The notes under the pieces: generated by a model | Databases searched by the model: none | What the model was told of the DNA's origin: nothing | The model's input: the letters and a program-made list of their open reading frames with translations, nothing else | Translations under genes and position numbers: made by a program | Assembly (NCBI GenBank): GCA_963709485.1 | Contig: CAVPWE010000001.1 | Coordinates: 496,001 to 560,000, forward strand | DNA from: JAXDBM01 sp963709485 | GTDB taxonomy: Bacteria; Desulfobacterota; Syntrophia; Syntrophales; Fen-1087 | Direction: 5' to 3' | DNA: 64,000 nt | In this document: piece after piece, positions 47,859-56,631 of the stretch | How the letters are laid out: each line of letters begins with the position of its first letter | Position numbering within the stretch: the first letter of the stretch is position 1

Positions 47859-48583
47859 CGTTGAAGTCGATCCTGAAAAGCCTTGCCGATGTGGTTTTTC
47901 CGCCCCGCTGCATGGCCTGCGGCAGCGTTCTCGACGAACCGGACAAACGGCCGTTCTGCCCGGCCTGCGCGTCCCTGATTCGATACATCGCATCGCCGCT
48001 CTGTCCCTGCTGCGGCGTTCCGCTGCCCGGCGAAGAAGGCACGGATCACTTCTGCGGCGAGTGCCTTCTCGTCCGCCCCCCCTTCTCGGCTGCCAGGTCC
48101 GTCGCCCGCTACGAGAGCGTCCTGCTGGAGGCAATCCACGCCTTCAAGTACCTCGGCCGGATCACCAACGGGGAGATCCTGGGAAGGATGCTGGCCGACT
48201 ACGCCTGCAGCCGCTTTGACATCTCGGCGTACACGCTGATCGTTCCGGTGCCGCTCCACCGGAGGCGGCTGCGGGAGCGGGGCTTCAACCAGGCGGTGAT
48301 TCTGGCAAGGGAAATTGCCGGGCGGTTTTCGCTGCCGCTCGATTGGCGGTCGCTCCGGAGGCGCGTCTTCACCGAACCCCAGGTCGGGCTGGGGAAGGAT
48401 CGCAGAACGTCCAACGTCAGGGGGGCCTTCGGCGTGGTTGACGGCAAACGGATCGAAGGACAGAGAATCGTGCTGGTGGACGATGTTTACACGACGGGCA
48501 GCACCGTCAGGGAATGTGCGGAAATCCTCATGAAAAACAAGGCGGCCGAGGTTGCCGTGCTGACGCTGGCCAGGGCCGTCTGA
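47855..48583 (+). CDS. comF: ComF family phosphoribosyltransferase
   Basis: A 242-residue protein with an N-terminal zinc ribbon (CMAC, CPAC, CPCC, CGEC) and a type I phosphoribosyltransferase fold carrying the PRPP loop VLVDDVYTTGST and VPVPLHRRRLRERGFNQA. Related to the DNA-uptake protein ComFC and E. coli GntX; the exact role here is unknown. GTG 47855 overlaps the rsfS stop. Confidence 0.9.
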   Translation: MTLKSILKSLADVVFPPRCMACGSVLDEPDKRPFCPACASLIRYIASPLCPCCGVPLPGEEGTDHFCGECLLVRPPFSAARSVARYESVLLEAIHAFKYLGRITNGEILGRMLADYACSRFDISAYTLIVPVPLHRRRLRERGFNQAVILAREIAGRFSLPLDWRSLRRRVFTEPQVGLGKDRRTSNVRGAFGVVDGKRIEGQRIVLVDDVYTTGSTVRECAEILMKNKAAEVAVLTLARAV

Positions 48584-48602
48584 GAAAGGGGCAGGCGATC
48601 GT

Positions 48603-49085
48603 ATGGGGAAGATCCTCTCCAGGGAAAAGCTTAAAACCGAGATTGACAGGCTGCGGCAGGGCGGGAAGAAGATCGCCTTCACCAACGGCTGCTTTGACAT
48701 CCTTCATGTCGGGCACACGCGTTATCTGAGGGACGCCCGCAAGACGGGCGACGTCCTGATTCTGGCCCTGAACAGCGACGCCTCCGTCCGGGCCATCAAG
48801 GGGGAAAAGCGCCCCCTCGTTCCCGAAACGGAGCGGGCGGATGTGGTGGCGGCCCTCGCGTCGGTGGATTACGTGACGATCTTTGACGAGCCGACGCCTC
48901 TCGAACTGATCGAATGCCTGCGGCCGGATGTGCTCGTCAAGGGCGGCGACTGGGCGGAAGAGAACGTGGTGGGGCGGGATTCCGTGCGGAAGTGGGGCGG
49001 AAAAGTCGTCATCATCCCGGAAACAGAAGGGGCCTCCACCACGAACATCGTTGAAAAAATTATTAAAATCTACGGCCGGCCGTGA
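48603..49085 (+). CDS. rfaE2: D-glycero-beta-D-manno-heptose 1-phosphate adenylyltransferase
   Basis: A 160-residue nucleotidyltransferase that adenylates heptose-1-phosphate in ADP-heptose synthesis for LPS. It has TNGCFDILHVGHTRYL (the HxGH site), NSDASVRAIKGEKRPL, FDEPTPLELIECLRPDVLVKGGDW and EGASTTNIVEKI. It is the stand-alone second domain; the kinase domain (RfaE1) is not here. Its presence argues for a heptose-containing outer membrane. Confidence 0.95.
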   Translation: MGKILSREKLKTEIDRLRQGGKKIAFTNGCFDILHVGHTRYLRDARKTGDVLILALNSDASVRAIKGEKRPLVPETERADVVAALASVDYVTIFDEPTPLELIECLRPDVLVKGGDWAEENVVGRDSVRKWGGKVVIIPETEGASTTNIVEKIIKIYGRP

Positions 49086-49181
49086 GGCGAATTTTTTCCT
49101 TTACAAAAATGATTTCATTGTGTATGGAGGGTACCCCAAAAATGGAAGGGGCCACAAGAGACGTCCCCTGAGGTGTTCAAC

Positions 49182-49553
49182 ATGCCCATGAAACCCGAGA
49201 AACTGGAACTGTTCAGAGTGATGCTGAATCAGAAGATCAATGATCTGCTGGAGGATGCCGGCAAGACGGTCTCCGAGATGACCAGCGGCGTCAAGGAGAA
49301 CTTCCCCGATCCCAATGACCGGGCGTCCCTCGAAGCGGACAGGAACTTCGAACTTCGCATCCGGGACCGGGAGCGCAAGCTGATTGCCAAGATGCAGGAG
49401 GCCATCCGGCGGATCGACGACGGCACCTTCGGCAGCTGCGACAATTGCGGGGGGCTGATCTCGGAAAAAAGGCTGATGGCCCGGCCCGTCACCACCCAAT
49501 GCATTGACTGCAAGACCAAGCAGGAGAAGCTGGAAAAGCTGATCGGGGAATGA
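49182..49553 (+). CDS. dksA: DksA/TraR family zinc-finger protein
   Basis: A 123-residue protein of the DksA type that acts at the RNA polymerase secondary channel with ppGpp. Two long helices (ELFRVMLNQKINDLLEDA; SLEADRNFELRIRDRERKL) carry the acidic tip, and the zinc site is CDNCGG with CIDCK. The start at 49182 is preferred over GTG 49173. True DksA function is likely but not proven; some short paralogues are only related. Confidence 0.85.
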   Translation: MPMKPEKLELFRVMLNQKINDLLEDAGKTVSEMTSGVKENFPDPNDRASLEADRNFELRIRDRERKLIAKMQEAIRRIDDGTFGSCDNCGGLISEKRLMARPVTTQCIDCKTKQEKLEKLIGE

Positions 49554-49604
49554 CCCGCCGGTCCCGCCCGGGAAACTTTTCCGCCAAAATTCACAGTGAT
49601 CCTT

Positions 49605-49640
49605 AACCCCGGTTCGGAATTTTTCCGCCGGGGTTTTTCA
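49605..49640 (+). terminator. Terminator after the dksA-type gene
   Basis: AACCCCGG and CCGGGGTTTTTC form a stem with an inner GGAA/TTCC pairing and a T-run, 51 bases after the stop. Confidence 0.8.
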
Positions 49641-49755
49641 TGGTCATCCTGCAAAAACTCCATCGAATATAGATCGAATATAGATTGACAATTCATGCCG
49701 GCGGTTCTTTAATCGGGCGTCAGGCGTGCATTTCCACAATGAGGAATCCCTTGCG

Positions 49756-52182
49756 ATGTTTGTCAGCGTTGCCGTCGGCATCCCTTCAGAGAAAACCTTT
49801 ACCTATGCGGTTCCCGAAGCGCTGGAGAAAAGCGTTGCCGTCGGGAAGCGGGTCCTGGTTCCTTTCGGCCGGAAGCGGTTGACCGGGTATGTCCTGGCCG
49901 TCCAGGACGCGCCGGCTTTCGAAAACGTCAGGGACGTGATCGATGTCCTGGATGCCGAACCGCTTTTCGACGAGGAGGACCTGCGGTTTTACCGCTGGGC
50001 CTCGGATTATTATCTGTATCCCCTCGGCAAGGCGCTCTCCGAAATCCTTCCCGGGGGCATTGACATCCGCAGCCGGCTCTGGATTTCACCGGTCGCCGAC
50101 GGCGATCGGGAGACCGGCCGTGACTTGACCGATCGCCAGCGCGGGTTGATGCGCATCCTGAAGGACTTTCCGGGCGGCCTGTCCGCGGGTTCCCTGCAAA
50201 AGCTGGCAGGCCGGAAGGACGTTTACCATGAGATCCGGTCGCTCCAGGCAAGAGGGCTTGCCGCGGTCGAGGACCGGATCGATAAGCCGAAAGTCTCGCC
50301 GAAAAAAGAAAAAATCGTCTGCCTGGCTCCCGGGCTGCCCTTTCCGGGAAAACTGACGGAGCGGCAGCGCCTGCTGGTCGAATCCGTCGGGGCGTCCGGC
50401 CCCGTCCCGCTGCCGGTTCTCAGGCTGAGTTTCAGGAATGCCTCCGCCCTGGTCGGGAATCTCGTGAGGAAAGGGGCGCTGCTCCAGGAAGAGAGGGAAT
50501 GCTACCGCAGCCCCGGCGCGGAGCCGCAGATCGGCGCCCGGAACGGGACGATCCGGCTCAACGAAGATCAGAGGGCGGCGCTTCAGGAGATCCTGAAGGG
50601 AATTTCCGGCGGCCGGTTCGCTCCCTATCTGCTCCACGGCGTGACGGGGAGCGGCAAAACGGAGGTGTACCTTCAGGCCATTCGGGAGGCCGTGAAGGAT
50701 GGGGGCGGCGTGATCTTCCTGGTGCCGGAAATTGCCCTGACGCCCCAGCTCCTCAGCCGGTTCCGGGAAAGCTTTCGGGATCAGGAGATTGCCGTTTTGC
50801 ACAGCGGCATATCGAACCGCGCCCGCTACGACCAGTGGCGAAGGATCAGGCGGGGCGAGATCCGGATCGTGGCCGGCGCCCGCTCCGCCCTGTTCGCGCC
50901 CGTCCGGAACCTGCGGCTGATCGTCGTGGACGAAGAGCACGACGGCTCCTACAAGCAGGACGACCGGATGCGGTACAACGCCCGGGACCTGGCTCTCGTA
51001 AAGGCGAGGCTTCACGCGGCCGCCGTCGTGCTCGGGTCGGCCACGCCGTCCCTGCAGAGCTACCTGAACAGCGCCGGAAAAAGATACCGCCGCCTGCGAC
51101 TTCCCCGGCGGGTGGAGGACAGGCCCCTGCCCGCGGTCGAGATCGTCGACATGAAGGCGGAAAACGAAGAAAAGGGAGGCGTGCCCGTCCTGTCCCGGGC
51201 GCTCCGGCAGGCCGTCGCGGAGACGCTGAACGCGCGGAAGCAGACGCTCCTCTTCCTCAATCGCCGGGGCTTCAACACGTTCCTGACGTGCCTGGACTGC
51301 GGCCATGTCTTCCGTTGCCTGAACTGCGCCGTCTCCCTGACGCACCATGCCGGCGAAGGCATCCTGAAGTGCCATTACTGCGACATGCATGTTCCGGTCC
51401 CGCTTCAGTGCCCGGTCTGCCGGGGACGCCGCGTTCACAGCTACGGGGTCGGAACGGAGAAGCTGGAGGAGGCCGTGAAACGGATGTTTCCCCGGGCCCG
51501 GGTGGCCCGCATGGACAGCGACACCACCGCCGCGAAGGGCGCCCACGGGCGCATCCTGCAGGCCTTTGACCGGCGCGAGATCGACATTCTCGTCGGCACG
51601 CAGATGATCACCAAGGGGCACGACTTTCCCGATGTCACCCTGGTCGGCGTCATCTCCGCGGACACGGCGCTGAACATCCCCGATTTCCGGGCGGCGGAGA
51701 AAACCTTCCAGATCCTGACGCAGGTCTCGGGGCGGGGCGGCCGGGGCGGCGACCCGGGACGGGTCATCGTCCAGACCCTCAACCCCGCCCACTACGCCCT
51801 GCGGCGGGCCCGGGAGCACGATTACGAGGGTTTTTACCGGGACGAGATTCCGCTGCGCCGGTCGCTGTCCTATCCGCCCTTTGCACGGATCATCAATATC
51901 CACGTTTCCAGCCTGAGCAGCGAACGGGGCCGGGAGAGCGTCGGCGAAATGAGAAGAATGGCGGATGCGCTTGCCGGGGCCGACCGCAGGCCGGGAATGA
52001 TCGACGTGGTCGGGCCCGCGGAGTCCCCCATCGCGAGGATCAAGGGGAGATACCGTTGGCAGCTTCTTTTCAAGGGAGCGGACAGCCGCGCGCTTCACGA
52101 ACTGGCCCGGGCGGTCCTCGCGCGGCGCTGGCCGGACGGCCTGGATGTCAAGGCGGATGTGGATCCGCTCAATTTCATGTGA
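49756..52182 (+). CDS. priA: Primosomal protein N' (PriA helicase)
   Basis: An 808-residue 3'-5' helicase that restarts stalled replication forks. The N-terminal DNA-binding domain begins MFVSVAVGIPSEKTFTYAVPE. Walker A is GVTGSGKTEVYL, the DEAH-like box is DEEHDGSYKQDD, and two zinc sites come from CLDCGHVFRCLNC, CHYC and CPVC, followed by GTQMITKGHDF and QVSGRGGRGG. Homologues start at ATG 49756; the frame is open to a GTG at 49726. The nearest neighbours are a terminator upstream and fmt downstream. Confidence 0.95.
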   Translation: MFVSVAVGIPSEKTFTYAVPEALEKSVAVGKRVLVPFGRKRLTGYVLAVQDAPAFENVRDVIDVLDAEPLFDEEDLRFYRWASDYYLYPLGKALSEILPGGIDIRSRLWISPVADGDRETGRDLTDRQRGLMRILKDFPGGLSAGSLQKLAGRKDVYHEIRSLQARGLAAVEDRIDKPKVSPKKEKIVCLAPGLPFPGKLTERQRLLVESVGASGPVPLPVLRLSFRNASALVGNLVRKGALLQEERECYRSPGAEPQIGARNGTIRLNEDQRAALQEILKGISGGRFAPYLLHGVTGSGKTEVYLQAIREAVKDGGGVIFLVPEIALTPQLLSRFRESFRDQEIAVLHSGISNRARYDQWRRIRRGEIRIVAGARSALFAPVRNLRLIVVDEEHDGSYKQDDRMRYNARDLALVKARLHAAAVVLGSATPSLQSYLNSAGKRYRRLRLPRRVEDRPLPAVEIVDMKAENEEKGGVPVLSRALRQAVAETLNARKQTLLFLNRRGFNTFLTCLDCGHVFRCLNCAVSLTHHAGEGILKCHYCDMHVPVPLQCPVCRGRRVHSYGVGTEKLEEAVKRMFPRARVARMDSDTTAAKGAHGRILQAFDRREIDILVGTQMITKGHDFPDVTLVGVISADTALNIPDFRAAEKTFQILTQVSGRGGRGGDPGRVIVQTLNPAHYALRRAREHDYEGFYRDEIPLRRSLSYPPFARIINIHVSSLSSERGRESVGEMRRMADALAGADRRPGMIDVVGPAESPIARIKGRYRWQLLFKGADSRALHELARAVLARRWPDGLDVKADVDPLNFM

Positions 52183-52226
52183 ACGGGCGCCGGCGCGGTC
52201 CCTTCCTGGTCACAAGCGGACCCAAT

Positions 52227-52245
52227 TGTACAGTTTTTCTGTACA
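52227..52245. promoter_or_regulatory. Perfect inverted repeat TGTACAG-5T-CTGTACA
   Basis: A 7-bp inverted repeat with a five-T spacer, between priA and fmt. It is symmetric like an operator half-site pair. Directly downstream is a weak -35/-10 pair (TTGCGG near 52258, TAGGAT near 52282) for fmt. Confidence 0.35.
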
Positions 52246-52320
52246 GGATTTGCCCAGTTGCGGTCCGGGCGCGCTTCGGTGTAGGATGCAGCGGTAAGCA
52301 TCGCCGCAGAGAGGTGGAAT

Positions 52321-53259
52321 ATGCCCAAGCCCCGCATCGTCTTCATGGGGACGCCCGAGTTTGCCGTCCCTTCTCTCGAGATTCTCGTCCGGCATCCGTA
52401 TCCGGTAGTCGGCGTGGTGACCCAGCCGGACCGGCCCCGGGGGAGAGGCAGGCAGACGGCGCCTCCCCCGGTGAAGGCCCTTGCGGAACGGCATCGGCTG
52501 GCGCTGCTGCAGCCGGAGCGCGTGCAGGATGCGGCCTTCATGGAGGATTTTCGCAAACTGGCGCCGGACCTGGTTGCCGTCGCCGCCTTCGGTCAGCTCC
52601 TGCCGAGGGAGATGCTCGACCTCCCCCCGCTGGGCTGCATCAATGTCCATCCCTCGCTGCTCCCGAAATACCGGGGCGCGGCGCCGCTCAACTGGACCAT
52701 CATTCAAGGCGAGACGCGGACCGGCGTCACGATCATGCGGATGGATGCGGGCATGGATTCCGGGGACATCCTGATGCAGGAGGAAACGCCCGTGGGGCCC
52801 GGCGAGACCTTCGGCGAACTCCACGACCGTCTGGCGGAGATGGGGGCGGGCCTGCTTTTGGAAACGGTCCGGATGATCGAGGCAGGCACGGTCCGGCGGA
52901 TCCCCCAGGATCATGCCGCGGCCACCTTTGCGCCGCGGCTGAAGAAGGAGGACGGCGTCATCGACTGGAGCCGGGGCGCCGCTGAGATCGTCCGGCGCGT
53001 CCGGGGGCTGTCGCCGTCCCCCTGCGCCTATACCTTCCTGCAGGGGAAAACCCTGAGGGTCTTCTCGGCCGCAGGCCGGGGAGCGCCGGCCGATCAGCCC
53101 CCGGGCACGACGGGCGCCGCGACGGAGGAGGGCCTGCCCGTCACGGCGGGAGACGGCATCGTGTTCCTGAGGGAGGTCCAGATGGAGGGCCGGAAGCGCA
53201 TGCCCGTCGGTGAATTCCTGAGAGGCTGCCGCCTTCAGCCCGGGGAGCGGCTGGGGTAA
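52321..53259 (+). CDS. fmt: Methionyl-tRNA formyltransferase
   Basis: A 312-residue enzyme that formylates initiator Met-tRNA. It has the N-terminal IVFMGTPEFAVPSLE, the 10-formyl-THF site with INVHPSLLPKYRGAAPLNW, GVTIMRMDAGMDSGDILMQ and the C-terminal OB-type domain. The start has GAGGTGG upstream. A cyclase gene sits between fmt and rsmB, which are often adjacent. Confidence 0.96.
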   Translation: MPKPRIVFMGTPEFAVPSLEILVRHPYPVVGVVTQPDRPRGRGRQTAPPPVKALAERHRLALLQPERVQDAAFMEDFRKLAPDLVAVAAFGQLLPREMLDLPPLGCINVHPSLLPKYRGAAPLNWTIIQGETRTGVTIMRMDAGMDSGDILMQEETPVGPGETFGELHDRLAEMGAGLLLETVRMIEAGTVRRIPQDHAAATFAPRLKKEDGVIDWSRGAAEIVRRVRGLSPSPCAYTFLQGKTLRVFSAAGRGAPADQPPGTTGAATEEGLPVTAGDGIVFLREVQMEGRKRMPVGEFLRGCRLQPGERLG

Positions 53260-53337
53260 ACGGATCGGGCCGGTTTTTTCCCCCACCCGCGGCGCGGAGA
53301 AATATTTTTACGGCACTGAGAAAAGAAAGGAGCGAAT

Positions 53338-54120
53338 ATGGCACGCAGACGCATCGTCGATTTGAGCATCAGCATCGAAGCCGGGCTACCCAGCGACCCC
53401 CCCATGATGATCCCCCGGGTGGACTACATCGATCATGCCATCGGAGTGGCCTCCATGCTGGAATTCTTTCCGGGGCTGAAGCAGGAACAGCTTCCCGGCG
53501 GCGTCGGCTGGGCCGTCGAGTTCCTGACCCTGTGCACCCACAGCGGCACCCATCTCGATGCGCCCTACCACTATCACCCGACGATGGACCGGGGGAAGCA
53601 GGCGGCGACGATCGACGAGATCCCCCTCGAATGGTGCATGGGCGACGGGGTCCTGCTCGATTTCCGCCGCAAGGCGGACGGGGAGCGGATCACCGCCGAG
53701 GATGTGAAACGGGAGCTCGAACGCATCCGCTATGAGATCAAGCCGCTGGACATTGTCCTCGTCCAGACCGGCGCCGACGCCTTCTGGGGGAAGCCGGAGT
53801 ACCTGGTCAAGGGGGCCGGCATGGACCGGGAGAGCACCCTTTTTCTGACGGAGAAAGGCGTGCGGGTGGTCGGGATCGACGCGTGGAGCTGGGACCGGCC
53901 GCTGCCCTACCTGGCCAGGGAATTCCAGGAAAAGGGGGATCCCAAGGTTGTCTGGGAGGCCCACTTCGCCGGTATCGAGACCGGCTACTGCCACATGGAG
54001 AAAATGGCCAACCTGGCTGCGATCGGCCGGCCGCACGGCTTCACGGTCTGCTGCTTTCCCGTCAAGATCCGGAAAGCCTCCGCGGGCTGGGTCCGGCCGG
54101 TGGCCATCGTGGAAGAATGA
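53338..54120 (+). CDS. Cyclase family protein (kynurenine formamidase-like)
   Basis: A 260-residue metal-dependent hydrolase fold. The motif HSGTHLDAPYHYHP holds the HxGTHxDxPxH metal ligands. VLVQTGADAFW and VVGIDAWSWDRP follow. The ribosome site AAAGGAGCG is strong. Reported activities in the family include formamidase and isatin hydrolase, so the substrate here is open. The stop overlaps the rsmB start by four bases. Confidence 0.85.
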   Translation: MARRRIVDLSISIEAGLPSDPPMMIPRVDYIDHAIGVASMLEFFPGLKQEQLPGGVGWAVEFLTLCTHSGTHLDAPYHYHPTMDRGKQAATIDEIPLEWCMGDGVLLDFRRKADGERITAEDVKRELERIRYEIKPLDIVLVQTGADAFWGKPEYLVKGAGMDRESTLFLTEKGVRVVGIDAWSWDRPLPYLAREFQEKGDPKVVWEAHFAGIETGYCHMEKMANLAAIGRPHGFTVCCFPVKIRKASAGWVRPVAIVEE

Positions 54121-55463
54121 AAGAGACGCCCCGCAGCCTGGCCGTGGCGATCCTGAACCGGGTCGACCAGGCCGGGCTTTTTGCCGAGCCCCTGCTGGAC
54201 CGGTGCCTTTCCCGAAATATCCTGACGAATGTCCATGACCGGCGGCTCCTCACCCAGCTCGTCTACGGCACCCTGAGGATGCGGGGCCGGATCGACGGGA
54301 TCATCGCGCGCCTCTACCGGGGGGAGATGGACGCGATGGAAACGGGCGTGAAGAATATCCTGAGGACCGCCCTCTACCAGATCCTCTTTACGGAGCGGAT
54401 CCCCCGGTTTGCCGTCGTGGACGAGGCCGTGAAAATCGCAAAGCGCACCCATCCGGCGGGCGCCGGCCTCGTCAACGCCATTCTCAGAAACGCCATCCGC
54501 CGGAAAGAGGCCATCGCCGGGCCCGGTCTGTCGGAAGATCCGGAAGCCCATATCTCTCAGGTTCATTCCCATCCGCCCTGGCTCGTAAAGCGGTGGATCG
54601 GAATGTTCGGCGTCGGGGGGGCGCTGGCCGTCTGCCGGGCGAACAACGAGATTCCGCCCCTGACTGTCCGGGTCAACCGGCTCAGGGCATCCCGCGAGAG
54701 GGTCCTGGCGGATCTGGAGCGCGACGGCTTTGAAGCGCGGGAGACCGCCTTTTCGGCGGACGGCATCGTCCTTTCCGGCCATGGCGCGGCGCTGCGGGAA
54801 ACGGAGAGCTGGCGGGAAGGGCGCATCCAGATCCAGGACGAGGCCTCGCAGCTCATTGCCTGCCTGGTCGACCCGCAGCCGGGAGAGCGCATCCTGGATG
54901 CCTGCGCCGGCGTCGGCGTCAAGACGTCCCATCTGGCCGAGCGGATGGGGAACCGGGGATCGATTGCGGCCCTCGACGTCAGCGGCGAGAAGCTGAAGGC
55001 CCTGGGCGAAAACATGAAGCGGCTGGGCATCGCCATCGTGGAAACCGCCGTCCGGGACATGGCGAAGGAATGGGGCGATTCGAAGGAGGGCGGCTTCGAC
55101 CGGGTTCTGCTCGACGTGCCCTGTTCCGGCCTGGGCACGCTGCGGCGGAACCCGGAGATCAAGTGGCGCCTTACAGCCGCGGAGGTGCAGCGGAATGCGT
55201 CCCTGCAGGGAAGGCTCCTCGAAAGGGCGGCCGATCTGCTCAAGCCGGGCGGGATTCTTGTCTACAGCACCTGCACGATTCTGCCGGAAGAAAACGAGGA
55301 CGTGATTGCGGACTTTCTTTCCCGCCGCGGGAACTTTCAGTTGGCGGGCCTGCCGGATTCCATCCCGCCGGAGATGAGAAGCGCGGAAGGCTTCTTCCAG
55401 CCGCGGCCCGACCTGCACGGGACGGACGGGTTCTTCGGTGCGATCCTGAGACGCGGGACCTGA
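54117..55463 (+). CDS. rsmB: 16S rRNA (cytosine 967-C5)-methyltransferase RsmB
   Basis: A 448-residue m5C methyltransferase. The N-terminal NusB-like RNA-binding domain (AVAILNRVDQAGLFAEPLLDR) is followed by the SAM domain: DACAGVGVKTSHLAERMG, LDVPCSGLGTLRRNPEIKWR with the catalytic cysteine, and VYSTCTILPEENEDV with the second cysteine. The open frame extends upstream inside the cyclase gene, but ATG 54117 fits the family start. Confidence 0.95.
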   Translation: MKETPRSLAVAILNRVDQAGLFAEPLLDRCLSRNILTNVHDRRLLTQLVYGTLRMRGRIDGIIARLYRGEMDAMETGVKNILRTALYQILFTERIPRFAVVDEAVKIAKRTHPAGAGLVNAILRNAIRRKEAIAGPGLSEDPEAHISQVHSHPPWLVKRWIGMFGVGGALAVCRANNEIPPLTVRVNRLRASRERVLADLERDGFEARETAFSADGIVLSGHGAALRETESWREGRIQIQDEASQLIACLVDPQPGERILDACAGVGVKTSHLAERMGNRGSIAALDVSGEKLKALGENMKRLGIAIVETAVRDMAKEWGDSKEGGFDRVLLDVPCSGLGTLRRNPEIKWRLTAAEVQRNASLQGRLLERAADLLKPGGILVYSTCTILPEENEDVIADFLSRRGNFQLAGLPDSIPPEMRSAEGFFQPRPDLHGTDGFFGAILRRGT

Positions 55464-55552
55464 GCGTAGCGCTTTCCAGAAGCGATGCGAAGGGGATTGC
55501 ACACGACGAAGCCGTCCGCCGATGATCTGAACAGTTGCAGTGGTCCCGTCCT

Positions 55553-56536
55553 TCAGCGGGAAGGGGACAGGATCTCCGGATTGACCAGGTTCGGCGGCCG
55601 CTGCCCGCCGAGCCCGGCGATCAGGTTCCTGGCGGCCATGGCGGCCATGCCGGTGCGGGTCTCCAGCGTTGCGCTTCCCACATGGGGCAGGAGGACAACG
55701 TTTGCCTGTTCCGCGAGACCGGGCGTCAGGGCCGGCTCGTTCTCGTAGACATCCAGGCCGGCCCCGGCGATCACGCCCTGTTGCAGGGCCGCCAGCAGCG
55801 CCTTTTCATCCACCACCGGCCCGCGGGCCGTGTTGATGAGGTAGGCGGTCGGCTTCATCCGGGACAGCTCCGCGGCGCCGATCAGGTGACGGGTTTCCTC
55901 CGACAGGGGCACGTGCAGCGACACGAAATCGGCCTCCGCCAGCAGCGCCTCCAGGCCGGCGTATTCGGCCGACCATTCCTTTTCCTCTGCGGGCGTCAGG
56001 CGATTGCGGCTGTGGTAGAGGACCCGCATATTGAACCCCCCGGCCCGCCGGGCCACGGCCCGGCCGATGCGGCCGAAGCCGACGATGCCGAGGGTCTTTC
56101 CGGACACCTCCCGGCCCAGAAACAGGAAGGGCGCCCAGAGCTTGAATTCGCCTTCCCGCACCCTCCTGTCGCCCTCCACGACCCGCCGGGCGACGGCGAG
56201 GATGAGCGTGAAGGCGAGGTCGGCCGTCGCGTCCGTCAGCACGCCCGGCGTGTTGGAAACGGGGATGCCCCGGCGCGTGGCGGCGGCGACGTCGATATTG
56301 TTGTAGCCCACGCCCATGTTGGCGATCATCTTCAGGCGGGGGGCCCGGGCGAGGAGCTCCGCATCGACGGCGTCGGTAATCATGCACAGCAGGCCGTCCC
56401 GGTCGCCGATGCGCGACAGGAGCTGTTGCCGATCCATGGGCCGGTCTTCAAGCTGCGCCTCGACCTGGTACCTTTCCTTCAGCGGGTCCATGACCGCACC
56501 GGGCAGATTCCCGGTCACGAGTATTTTCTGAGTCAT
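55553..56536 (-). CDS. D-isomer-specific 2-hydroxyacid dehydrogenase (glyoxylate reductase-like)
   Basis: A 327-residue NAD(P)-dependent dehydrogenase. The nucleotide loop is GIVGFGRIGRAVARR, the catalytic Arg is in NTARGPVVDE, the Glu is near GAGLDVYENEP and the His is in LLPHVGSAT. Most like glyoxylate/hydroxypyruvate reductase. ATG 56536 follows GGAAAGG; the frame opens at 56614 without a ribosome site. It is downstream of, and transcribed in the same direction as, the acetate kinase fusion. Confidence 0.9.
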   Translation of the reverse strand: MTQKILVTGNLPGAVMDPLKERYQVEAQLEDRPMDRQQLLSRIGDRDGLLCMITDAVDAELLARAPRLKMIANMGVGYNNIDVAAATRRGIPVSNTPGVLTDATADLAFTLILAVARRVVEGDRRVREGEFKLWAPFLFLGREVSGKTLGIVGFGRIGRAVARRAGGFNMRVLYHSRNRLTPAEEKEWSAEYAGLEALLAEADFVSLHVPLSEETRHLIGAAELSRMKPTAYLINTARGPVVDEKALLAALQQGVIAGAGLDVYENEPALTPGLAEQANVVLLPHVGSATLETRTGMAAMAARNLIAGLGGQRPPNLVNPEILSPSR

Positions 56537-56631
56537 CCCTTTCCTTTCCCCGAGCGGTTTCGATGAACGCCGGGGCCGCTGACGCGGCGTGGCGTCGTGC
56601 GGGCAGCGCGGCAACCCCGGAGGGCATTGCG

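Noticed and set aside
50086..52098. A 670-codon minus-strand frame
   Set aside because: Antisense to priA in high-GC sequence; no family features.
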